Position numbers and translations under genes: made by a program. Shown here in pieces: positions 56,712 through 64,000 of a DNA stretch of 64,000 nucleotides (the stretch's first letter is position 1; each line of letters begins with the position of its first letter). A model generated the notes under the pieces. That model ran no database searches, had not been told where the DNA came from, and was given only the letters and a program-made list of their open reading frames with translations. The stretch is from Rossellomorea aquimaris (GTDB taxonomy: Bacteria > Bacillota > Bacilli > Bacillales > Bacillaceae_B), in the NCBI RefSeq assembly GCF_008180865.1, contig NZ_VTEX01000004.1, forward strand, positions 1-64,000, in the 5' to 3' direction.

Positions 56712-58347
56712 CTTCATTCCTCCTTGCTTCGTCTTTTTGTTGTTGATCTTCAGGTTCCTGTATACCGGTACCTTCCAAAACGAAGTTGATTTCATTTTTT
56801 AATCCATGCCAGTTTTTATTCGAATGACCGGCTACGATGACTCCATCTTCACTTCGCCTGATCCAGATTCTTCGGTGATGCCAATATGCACCTTGTACGA
56901 CACCTATCATAAAGATGGCTCCACCAACGGCTAAAATCCAAAGAGTGAGATCCTTATGAACGGTTAAAGCAGATACATCTCTCGTCTCAACACCTGCAAA
57001 TGACAATTTATATTCATTGTCACCAAGCGGTTCCAGATTTTGCTGGATTCCTACAAAGCTCACTTCACCATCGGGCTTTTCAGGAGAGAACAACTTGAAT
57101 AGGAATGCAGGATTATTCGGTAAAGGAGACTTTGTTTGCGGCTCTCCTTGTTCATTAAATCCAGAGAAATCAGGATAATATCCCATCAATTCTACTTTAT
57201 AACCTTCTTCAAATGCATAGGTATCCTGAGGATCAAATAGGTCGACGGTGAATTTACCGAAACTGTCCCCTGACTCTTTATTATCGAATGTAAAGGACAT
57301 TGATTTAAATTCGTCCAACTTGTAACTGGTTTGATAGACAGCGAAATTCCCGAATTTAAGGGGATGATTCACTTTAATGGAGTCCTCTTTTTCCACTTCA
57401 CGGTCAGCCGTTTGTCCTGGAAGTTTATCTCCGGATTCTTTATACAGTACCACGTCAGACTGGAAATTCTTTGCGATGGTTCCATTCTTATCAATGGCTT
57501 CCCCAAATACTTCTTTGTCTTTATCTTTATCGTATGTCTCTAACGTAAACCCTTTATTTTCTAAGTAATATTCTTGTTTCGTACCAGGAACCGCCCTTGT
57601 TTCACCTTCACGGATCCACACGGTTTCATCAATATACATTCCGGGAACGAATCGCAGCATGCCCCCGAAAAGGAAAATGATAAGACCAATATGATTGACA
57701 TAGGGACCCCATCTCGAGAAACGATTTTTCTCTGCAAGAATGTTTCCGTCTTCTTCCCGGATCTTGTATTTTTTTTGAGTTAACTTTTCCTTGATCTTAC
57801 TTATTGAATCATTGACTTCTACCATTTCTGTTTTCCCATAGATTCGTTGACGCTTCAGGAAACCAACATGTCTGGAAACACGTTGATTCTTGAGGGCACG
57901 ATAGAGGGGAATCACCCGATCCAGACTGCAGATCACGAGGGAAACTCCAATCGATGCGATTAATAATAGATACCACCATGAACTATATAAATCATGGAAC
58001 CCTAACGTATAATATAACTCTCCAAAAAAGCCGTATACATCTTCATAGTATTCATTTGCCGGCTGTCCATTCGGAATATACTGTTCCTGGGGCAAAATCG
58101 TACCGACTGCAGAGGCGATAAGTGTGATGACAATTAACCATACGCCAACCTTAACAGATGAAAAGAAATTCCAAATCTTATCGACTATCGATTTGTTATA
58201 CGTTTGGGAACGTCTAGCACTACCCTCGTATCGCATGTCATGAAGCTTCTCGTTCTTCGCTTCATCCGTTAAAGCACGTCCGCAGGATTCGCAGAGAACG
58301 GTACCATTCGGGTTTACATGACCGCATACACATTTGATCTCTTTCAT
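56680..58347 (-). CDS. resB: Cytochrome c biogenesis protein ResB
   Basis: ResB is the large periplasmic-type partner of ResC in System II haem attachment. The 555-residue protein has an N-terminal Cys4 zinc-ribbon-like segment (C6, C8, C19, C22), about four membrane helices (near 70, 120, 205 and 470) and a large extracytoplasmic domain in between. It lies between resA and resC. Confidence 0.95.
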   Translation of the reverse strand: MKEIKCVCGHVNPNGTVLCESCGRALTDEAKNEKLHDMRYEGSARRSQTYNKSIVDKIWNFFSSVKVGVWLIVITLIASAVGTILPQEQYIPNGQPANEYYEDVYGFFGELYYTLGFHDLYSSWWYLLLIASIGVSLVICSLDRVIPLYRALKNQRVSRHVGFLKRQRIYGKTEMVEVNDSISKIKEKLTQKKYKIREEDGNILAEKNRFSRWGPYVNHIGLIIFLFGGMLRFVPGMYIDETVWIREGETRAVPGTKQEYYLENKGFTLETYDKDKDKEVFGEAIDKNGTIAKNFQSDVVLYKESGDKLPGQTADREVEKEDSIKVNHPLKFGNFAVYQTSYKLDEFKSMSFTFDNKESGDSFGKFTVDLFDPQDTYAFEEGYKVELMGYYPDFSGFNEQGEPQTKSPLPNNPAFLFKLFSPEKPDGEVSFVGIQQNLEPLGDNEYKLSFAGVETRDVSALTVHKDLTLWILAVGGAIFMIGVVQGAYWHHRRIWIRRSEDGVIVAGHSNKNWHGLKNEINFVLEGTGIQEPEDQQQKDEARRNEDVNDNNGRVE

Positions 58348-58381
58348 GTTAAAACTCCTTATATCAAGTTAAACTGCTGAA

Positions 58382-58912
58382 CTAAGGCTTAATGCTCTCT
58401 AAATCTTCAATGATATCGTTTTCTGACATCGTTCCTGTAATGATCTTTTCGATTTTACCTTGAGGGTTAATGAGGAAGGTTGTTGGTAACGGATCAATGC
58501 CGTATGCATTTTGAACTTCTTCTTCCTCGTCCACTACAATCGGGAACTCTAACCCGTGTTTCGATACGAAACGATTGATAAGAAAATCCGATTCCCCCAC
58601 ATTAACAGCCAATATCTCTACACCTTGATCTTTATATTTCGAATATTGATTATTCATATAAGGCATTTCTCTTTCACATGGTTTGCACCATGTTCCCCAG
58701 AAATTCAGGAATACCCCTTGACCCTCATAGTCGGACAAACGATGTTTATTCCCTTCCATATCCTCCAAAACAAAGTCAGGCGCTTGATCCCCCACCTTCA
58801 ACTTCCCTCTTTCATCCTTCGTAAAGTTTGCATACAAGGTATATGCAACCGCAGAAGTCAGTACAATGAGGATTATGGTCCGGATGAGTAATCTGCGTTT
58901 TTTCTTATCCAT
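58382..58912 (-). CDS. resA: Thiol-disulfide oxidoreductase ResA
   Basis: ResA reduces the haem-binding cysteines of apocytochrome c outside the membrane. The 176-residue protein has an N-terminal signal anchor (about 8-28) and a thioredoxin-fold domain with active site WCKPCE near residue 75; B. subtilis ResA has CEPC. It is the first gene of resABC. ATG is about 10 nt after GGGAGG. Confidence 0.94.
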   Translation of the reverse strand: MDKKKRRLLIRTIILIVLTSAVAYTLYANFTKDERGKLKVGDQAPDFVLEDMEGNKHRLSDYEGQGVFLNFWGTWCKPCEREMPYMNNQYSKYKDQGVEILAVNVGESDFLINRFVSKHGLEFPIVVDEEEEVQNAYGIDPLPTTFLINPQGKIEKIITGTMSENDIIEDLESIKP

Positions 58913-59172
58913 GTACGTGTGCCTCCCATATTGAAATCGTTCTCAAAAAATGGAAAAGTTTTTTTCTCTCTTTACAGTAGCAAAGGGCCTGATGTCATAA
59001 GAATTCACTTATGAGACCAGTCCCTGCCATAATGTAATGTTCCATTCCTTCATAATAAGCAGGGAAATATCCCTTATATTTCAGGGTAAAATTCCTTTCT
59101 CATTATATCATTTATCACTTTATAGATAGTGTAAATTATATGAAGGATATGTGACACTTTCCATGCTATTTT

Positions 59173-59904
59173 CTATCGGATGCTTCCCGTTTCAGCCAGT
59201 GTTCTTAGCTGCTTCACTTCATGGGGAGTAAGTTCCCTTCCTTCTCCTGCGTTCAAACCATGAAGAGTAAGGAATGCATATCTTTCTCGTTTCAGCTTCT
59301 GAACCGGATATCCAAGGGCTTCGAACATTCTGCGCACTTGGCGGTTTCTGCCCTCATGAATGGTAATTTCGACGATGGATTTCCCTTGTTTCTTATCAAT
59401 GCTTAATACTTTCACTTTTGCTGGAGCCGTCATGCCGTCCTCCAGTTTAACCCCTTTTTCAAGTTCTCTGATTTTGAACTTAGGTGGGATGCCTTTTAAT
59501 CTCGCTACATACGTTTTTTCAATTTCGTTACTTGGATGCATCAGGGAGTTAGCGAAATCCCCATCATTGGTTAGAAGAAGAATACCTGACGTTTCATAGT
59601 CCAGTCTTCCTACCGGATAGATTCTTTCTTCTATTTCAGGGAAGAAATCGGTTACGACTTGACGGTCTTTATCGTCAGTCACAGCTGAGATGACCCCTCT
59701 TGGTTTATAGAGCATATAATATACTTTATTTTCTCTTTCAATCTGAATACCTGTCACTTCAACTCTATCGGAATTAGAAACCTTTGTTCCTAATTCTTTT
59801 ACTACTGTACCATTGACCTTTACTTTGCCTTCTATAATTAATTGCTCAGCTTTTCTTCGTGACGCTACGCCACTATGAGCAATAACCTTTTGTAATCGTT
59901 CCAC
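59173..59904 (-). CDS. rluB: 23S rRNA pseudouridine synthase RluB
   Basis: It modifies a uridine in helix 89 of 23S rRNA. The 243-residue protein has an N-terminal S4 domain (MERLQKVIAHSGVASRRKAE) and the RsuA-family active-site motif GRLDYETSGILLLTNDG near residue 98, whose Asp is catalytic. It lies upstream of resA by about 260 nt, as in B. subtilis. Confidence 0.94.
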   Translation of the reverse strand: MERLQKVIAHSGVASRRKAEQLIIEGKVKVNGTVVKELGTKVSNSDRVEVTGIQIERENKVYYMLYKPRGVISAVTDDKDRQVVTDFFPEIEERIYPVGRLDYETSGILLLTNDGDFANSLMHPSNEIEKTYVARLKGIPPKFKIRELEKGVKLEDGMTAPAKVKVLSIDKKQGKSIVEITIHEGRNRQVRRMFEALGYPVQKLKRERYAFLTLHGLNAGEGRELTPHEVKQLRTLAETGSIR

Positions 59905-59976
59905 GGTATTTCACCTCATTTAATTTTCAATACATTTGTCTTCATGAATTATTACACAATCCAGACAAAATAGAAA

Positions 59977-60020
59977 GGTATAAAGAAAAATCGACTTTTT
60001 CAGTCGATTTCTTTATACCT
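59977..60020 (-). terminator. Terminator after spmB
   Basis: A long stem of about 17 bp with small bulges (59977-59996 with 60003-60020) lies 35 nt beyond the spmB stop. Confidence 0.8.
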
Positions 60021-60054
60021 TATTATTTCCTTTATTAATAGATGTCAACCATTA

Positions 60055-60582
60055 TTAAAACATGACCGTGACGATGAAGATTGCAGCTACGATTCCTACG
60101 ACATCGGCTAGTAATCCAACTTTGAGGGCGTCCCCCATCTTCCGGATGCCTACTGCCCCGAAGTACACGGTCAGTACGTAAAGGGTCGTATCGGTACTTC
60201 CCTGTAAGGTTGATGCAAGTCTTCCTATAAAGGAATCTGGCCCGTGGGTAGCGACTATATCGCTCATCATACCCAGGGCAGCTGTTCCTGAAATGGGCCT
60301 GATAATGGCAAGTGGTACAATTTCAGGGGGAATACCGAGTGCAAGTAATCCCGGACGGATGAGGTTTACGAAGAACTCAAGTGCCCCTGATTCTCTGAAA
60401 ATGGTAATGGCTACAAGCATCCCAATGAGAAAAGGAATGATTGACACGGCTATTTTAATGCCTTCTTTTCCCCCATCGACGAACACTTCATACGTAGGTA
60501 CCTTTTTGAGTGTTCCATAGATTAAAATGAAGCCGATCATAATGGGGATCAACCATAATGAAATCGTGGATATCCATTGCAT
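60055..60582 (-). CDS. spmB: Spore maturation protein B
   Basis: SpmB works with SpmA in spore core dehydration. The 175-residue membrane protein belongs to the nucleoside-recognition (Gate) family, with the segment IRPISGTAALGMMSDIVATH near residue 95. ATG begins one base after the spmA stop with GAGAGGTGA upstream, so they are coupled. Confidence 0.94.
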   Translation of the reverse strand: MQWISTISLWLIPIMIGFILIYGTLKKVPTYEVFVDGGKEGIKIAVSIIPFLIGMLVAITIFRESGALEFFVNLIRPGLLALGIPPEIVPLAIIRPISGTAALGMMSDIVATHGPDSFIGRLASTLQGSTDTTLYVLTVYFGAVGIRKMGDALKVGLLADVVGIVAAIFIVTVMF

Positions 60583-61176
60583 CTACTTCACCTCTCTACG
60601 AGTACGTCTATAATGAAAATATCGGTCTATCAATATGGCTCCTATGGTGGAGAGCATGGTCGCGATCAAGGTTGGTCCCACAATTTCAGTCGGGGAAGCA
60701 GAATCATATTTCATCCGGATCGCAATGACAGTTGTTGGTATGATGGTAAGGCTCGACGTATTAATGGCTAAGAAGGTAATCATCGATCTGCTGGCATAGT
60801 CTCTTCCGCCGTTCAATTCCTTTAATTGCTCCATCGCTTTAATCCCAAGAGGTGTTGCTGCGTTTCCAAGACCGAACATATTGGCCATCATATTCGATAA
60901 TATATACCCCATCGCGGGATGATTATCAGGCACCTCTGGAAACAACCGGGTGACAAAGGGTCTGAACAGCCTTGCCAGTTTATCCAATAATCCCGCTTCC
61001 TGGGCAATCCTCATGATTCCCAACCAAAACACCAATACACTGACCAACCCTATACAAAGAGTAACGGCTTCATTTGCTGAAGTGAAAATGGCTTCGTTTA
61101 CTTCTTTCATCTTGCCATTGATAATGGCGAATACTAAACCTATGATGGTCATCCCCACCCAAATGAGATTAACCAT
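60583..61176 (-). CDS. spmA: Spore maturation protein A
   Basis: The 197-residue polytopic membrane protein is the partner of SpmB, with the family segment NMMANMFGLGNAATPLGIKA near residue 105. It overlaps the dacB stop by 8 nt. dacB-spmA-spmB is a SigE-type mother-cell operon in B. subtilis. Confidence 0.95.
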   Translation of the reverse strand: MVNLIWVGMTIIGLVFAIINGKMKEVNEAIFTSANEAVTLCIGLVSVLVFWLGIMRIAQEAGLLDKLARLFRPFVTRLFPEVPDNHPAMGYILSNMMANMFGLGNAATPLGIKAMEQLKELNGGRDYASRSMITFLAINTSSLTIIPTTVIAIRMKYDSASPTEIVGPTLIATMLSTIGAILIDRYFHYRRTRREVK

Positions 61177-62329
61177 GATCCCTGACCCCTATAAAGGACT
61201 CAAAGGAATAGGCCCAGAATTTCCACCAGCTCTTTTCTTCTTCAGCTTCATCCGTTGTTTTAAAGTAAATGGGAAGAGTATCTACTTCTTCGTCTTCTAA
61301 ATACACGACAGCCTTCCCTACTACTTCAGGTACATTTTTATTCTTTAACCATTCCTCTTTAGGCTTTAACATTTTGTACTCTACCTTCACATCATCCACT
61401 TCATCATCTTTAAGGGTTAGGACGGATTCTCGTTTAAGATAGGCATGATCCTTATATATTTCGTCATCCATTTTTTCAATCATGCCTTCTTCCAGGACGA
61501 TCTTATAATCATATTGCTTAAACCCGTATTCAAACATCCCTATATGATCATTCCAATCATCAGGTCCATTGAGTGTAACGGCAATCAGGTTCTCCCCGTC
61601 CTTGGAAGCTGTGGACACAAGCGTTCTTTTGGCTAGTTTTGTATATCCCGTTTTCCCACCCGTACTATGCTTATACAATTCTGTTAATAATCTATTTTTG
61701 TTCTTCCACTTCCGGTCCCACTTTTCTTCAGGATTTGGTGCTGTATGCACTTTTGTCCCTGCAATCTCCTTATATACTTCATTCTCCATTGAATATCTAG
61801 TCAGAACTGCCATATCGTAAGCAGTGGAATAGTGGTCTTCATGATCATCGAGACCATGTGGATTGGAAAAATGCGTATTTTTCATTCCGATTTCATTCGC
61901 TTTTTCATTCATCATATAAGCAAACCCGTCAAGACTTCCTCCCACAGATTCTGCAATAGCGACTGCCGCATCATTCCCGGACCTCAACATAAGCCCGTAA
62001 ACGAGATCTTCCAGCTTGATTTTCTCCCCCGCTTTCAGGTAAAGGGACGATCCTTCTGTCCCCGCTGCATTCGAAGATACCGTTACTTCCTTATCCATCA
62101 TTCCGGATTCAACCGCAAGAATCGCCGTCATGATTTTTGTGATGCTTGCTATCCGACTTTGACTGTGGGCATCCTTTTCATACAGAATCCGCCCCGTCTC
62201 CTGATCCATTAAAATCGCCCGCTGTGAACTAACAGAAGGTGCGGCCTGAACTTCATTGGAAACCACTACAAATAGCAAGGTGAGGATAAGAATATAATAT
62301 ATGTAATATTTCACTCTCTTTCGATTCAC
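61169..62329 (-). CDS. dacB: D-alanyl-D-alanine carboxypeptidase DacB (PBP5*)
   Basis: DacB trims cortex peptidoglycan to control cross-linking during sporulation. The 386-residue protein has a signal peptide (about 8-30) and penicillin-binding motifs SITKIM near residue 63, SGN near 117 and KTG in TGGKTGYTK near 225. The GTG at 62329 is 7 nt after AAAGGAG; an ATG two codons earlier is only 3 nt away. Confidence 0.94.
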   Translation of the reverse strand: MNRKRVKYYIYYILILTLLFVVVSNEVQAAPSVSSQRAILMDQETGRILYEKDAHSQSRIASITKIMTAILAVESGMMDKEVTVSSNAAGTEGSSLYLKAGEKIKLEDLVYGLMLRSGNDAAVAIAESVGGSLDGFAYMMNEKANEIGMKNTHFSNPHGLDDHEDHYSTAYDMAVLTRYSMENEVYKEIAGTKVHTAPNPEEKWDRKWKNKNRLLTELYKHSTGGKTGYTKLAKRTLVSTASKDGENLIAVTLNGPDDWNDHIGMFEYGFKQYDYKIVLEEGMIEKMDDEIYKDHAYLKRESVLTLKDDEVDDVKVEYKMLKPKEEWLKNKNVPEVVGKAVVYLEDEEVDTLPIYFKTTDEAEEEKSWWKFWAYSFESFIGVRDHG

Positions 62330-62446
62330 ACCCATCTACTCCTTTAATTCTAACGTGTTTGTACAAGTTTATGCAGGACAAGGGGTAATATGAATGAAAA
62401 TCCGGAATTCACATTTAGGTTCAATTTCTGGTATTTGACCCACGAA

Positions 62447-62480
62447 AAAGACACAGCAGAGAAACTTTGCTGTGTCTTTT
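62447..62480 (-). terminator. Terminator after scpB
   Basis: A 13-bp perfect stem (62447-62459 with 62468-62480) lies about 60 nt beyond scpB; its flanks are T-rich on both strands. Confidence 0.88.
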
Positions 62481-62487
62481 CGTGATT

Positions 62488-62532
62488 CTATTCTTTTGGA
62501 TCCGGACCCCTGCCAGTCCATTTATATTTCAT
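62488..62532 (-). CDS. Possible 14-codon peptide between scpB and its terminator
   Basis: An ATG six bases after the scpB stop opens a frame MKYKWTGRGPDPKE ending with TAG, just before the terminator. A GTAGGG sequence lies at a usable distance. It is too short to judge; conservation is unknown. Confidence 0.25.
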   Translation of the reverse strand: MKYKWTGRGPDPKE

Positions 62533-62538
62533 TCTGCC

Positions 62539-63132
62539 CTACTCTTTCGATTCCATCGTTTCTTGAAATTTCTCAAAAAACAAGTCCGCTTCATCCTGCA
62601 TGAATTCATCCTCGATATTTTCAGGTAGGGGAGGAAGTTCTTCTATTCTCTTCAAGCCGAAATAGTCCAGAAATTCTTTTGTCGTACCGAATAAGTAGGC
62701 ACGACCTGTCCCTTCTGCTCTTCCAACTTCCTTCACGAGCCCTTTTGACGTAAGGGTCTGAATGGGACGCTCGGTTTTGACGCCTCTGATTTGTTCAATT
62801 TCCATCCTCGTGATCGGTTGCTTATAAGCGACTATCGCAAGTGTTTCAAGAGCTGCTTGTGATAAAAAGCTTACATTTGGTGACTCAACCAATTTCTTTA
62901 AGTAATCGGCGTTGCTTTTTTTTGTCACCAATTGAAAAGTGTCTGCTATCTCAATCATATAGATCCCCCGATCGGGATCATTTTCGTAATCCGCCTTTAG
63001 CTCCTCGATCACAGCCATCGCTTCCTGATCCCCGATTTCCAATACAGAACAAACTTGCTTTAGTGAAAGACCTTCATCACCAGCTGCAAACAATAAGCTT
63101 TCGAGGATCCCTTTCCAATTACTACTGTTCAA
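62539..63132 (-). CDS. scpB: Segregation and condensation protein B
   Basis: ScpB binds ScpA in the SMC condensin complex. The 197-residue protein has tandem winged-helix domains, with the family segment [20 protein letters not shown] near residue 93, and an acidic C-terminus. The TTG start is 8 nt after AGGAGGT and overlaps the scpA stop by 11 nt. Confidence 0.95.
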   Translation of the reverse strand: MNSSNWKGILESLLFAAGDEGLSLKQVCSVLEIGDQEAMAVIEELKADYENDPDRGIYMIEIADTFQLVTKKSNADYLKKLVESPNVSFLSQAALETLAIVAYKQPITRMEIEQIRGVKTERPIQTLTSKGLVKEVGRAEGTGRAYLFGTTKEFLDYFGLKRIEELPPLPENIEDEFMQDEADLFFEKFQETMESKE

Positions 63133-63883
63133 CTAGACCTACCTCCTCTCCTGCTTCAACAAATATTTCCGTGAAGTTTTTTTCTTGATTGACAATGATC
63201 TGCTTTCTCTTCATCAATTCAAGCACGGCAAGGAAAGTAACAACGAGATGTTCTTTATTATCAGACGGGAAAAGACTTGTAAAGGGTGTTCGCTCTTTGA
63301 TATTTCGCAGACTATGAAGAATATCATTCATTCTTTTTTCAATGGATATTTCCTGTCTGGTTATTCTGGTTTGCACTGGCCGTTGCAGCTTCTTGCGCCT
63401 CAATAATTTATGAAAAGCTCCTAACATGTCATATAGAGACACTTGAACCTCGCTATTCTTTAAATCCGCCTCTTCCGTAAATTCCGAGAGATCACTAGGA
63501 GGTTTCGTATACACCTGTCCCCGTTCTTCCTCACGGTGCTTCAGCTCATTGGCAGCTTCTTTAAACTTGCGATACTCAATCAACCGCTCAACCAATTCAT
63601 CACGGGGATCTTCCTCTTCGAATTCAATTTCATCGTTTAAAAGGCCGTCATCATGTTTAGGGAGGAGCATTTTACTTTTAATCGCCAATAATGTAGCGGC
63701 CATCACTAAGTACTCACTGGCAACATCAAGTTGCAAATTCTTCATCGTATGTACATATAACATATACTGCTCAGTAATTTGAGCCATAGGAATATCATAT
63801 ATATCAATTTCCAACGAATTAATCAGATGCAAAAGAAGATCTAACGGACCTTCAAAAGCGTCAATCTTCACATTGTATTCCAC
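63122..63883 (-). CDS. scpA: Segregation and condensation protein A
   Basis: ScpA is the kleisin that bridges SMC heads. The 253-residue protein starts with the family segment [12 protein letters not shown] near residue 9 and ends with a winged-helix domain. The GTG start has a GGTGAT sequence upstream. It overlaps scpB and is preceded by a good SigA promoter. Confidence 0.95.
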   Translation of the reverse strand: MEYNVKIDAFEGPLDLLLHLINSLEIDIYDIPMAQITEQYMLYVHTMKNLQLDVASEYLVMAATLLAIKSKMLLPKHDDGLLNDEIEFEEEDPRDELVERLIEYRKFKEAANELKHREEERGQVYTKPPSDLSEFTEEADLKNSEVQVSLYDMLGAFHKLLRRKKLQRPVQTRITRQEISIEKRMNDILHSLRNIKERTPFTSLFPSDNKEHLVVTFLAVLELMKRKQIIVNQEKNFTEIFVEAGEEVGLVEQ

Positions 63884-63930
63884 TTTATCACCAAATTTCT
63901 AATTACAGTCATTCCTGATCGCTACTTAAT

Positions 63931-63959
63931 AGTATAGTAGATTGACCACTATTCTCCAA
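63931..63959 (-). promoter_or_regulatory. SigA promoter of scpAB
   Basis: On the minus strand TTGGAG (63954-63959) and TATACT (63931-63936) are exactly 17 nt apart, about 45 nt before the scpA start. Confidence 0.65.
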
Positions 63960-64000
63960 TAGAAAGTTTTTGCATAAAGAGGATGTACTTGTCGTTTTGG

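Overview
The window is chromosomal DNA of a spore-forming, low-G+C Gram-positive rod of the family Bacillaceae. Gene content and order follow the Bacillus subtilis segment scpA-dacB-resABCDE-sigX-fer-recQ-gudB-sleB-spoIVA-hbs-aro closely, and ribosome-binding sites are strong AGGAGG types with frequent TTG and GTG starts. The rough genus guess (Rossellomorea- or Priestia-like rather than B. subtilis itself) is inference from the missing trp operon, a LitR-type regulator and a dispersed palindromic repeat family. About 70 protein genes are supported, most of them on the minus strand.

Reading the minus strand from the right end: scpA-scpB (chromosome condensation), dacB-spmA-spmB (spore cortex), rluB, resA-resB-resC (cytochrome c maturation) and resD-resE, sigX-rsiX (ECF sigma factor and anti-sigma), a five-and-a-bit unit tandem array of a 126-127 bp palindromic repeat, an M23/LysM endopeptidase, and an FMN-riboswitch-controlled ribU. 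Then come fer (plus strand), ypbB-recQ-ypbD-ypbE, a PAP2 phosphatase and a GT4 glycosyltransferase, ypbF, the plus-strand cotJABC spore-coat operon, a CBS-domain protein, a small membrane protein with ypbG, a B12-dependent photoreceptor-type MerR regulator (LitR/CarH family), mecB, gudB, bdr, ansA (plus), prsW, the germination pair sleB-ypeB, motI, ypfB, cmk-plsC-ypfD-fni, ypzI (plus), the YphA/YIEGIA/capping-subunit trio, der-gpsA, yphE-yphF-spoIVA, hbs, folE-mtrB-hepS-menG-hepT-ndk-cheR and finally the aromatic amino-acid run aroC-aroB-aroH-hisC-tyrA-aroA, an unrecognised amidohydrolase-like gene, ypiA and ypiB.

Functional themes: menaquinone/heptaprenyl synthesis (hepST, menG) and ResABC/ResDE serve respiration; aroC-aroB-aroH-hisC-tyrA-aroA feed chorismate, tyrosine and phenylalanine; spoIVA, cotJ, spmAB, dacB, sleB/ypeB and the YIEGIA set serve sporulation and germination. 

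Most interesting points: a LitR/CarH-type regulator with all B12-photoreceptor signature residues and a dyad lying across the -35 box of its own promoter; the palindromic repeat family at three loci, whose stems change in a compensatory way; a shrunken amidohydrolase-like protein without metal ligands next to the aro genes; an intrinsic terminator inside the aro run between hisC and tyrA; absence of the trp genes from their usual place although the TRAP gene mtrB is kept; and a terminator whose descending arm is the ribosome-binding site of the next gene.
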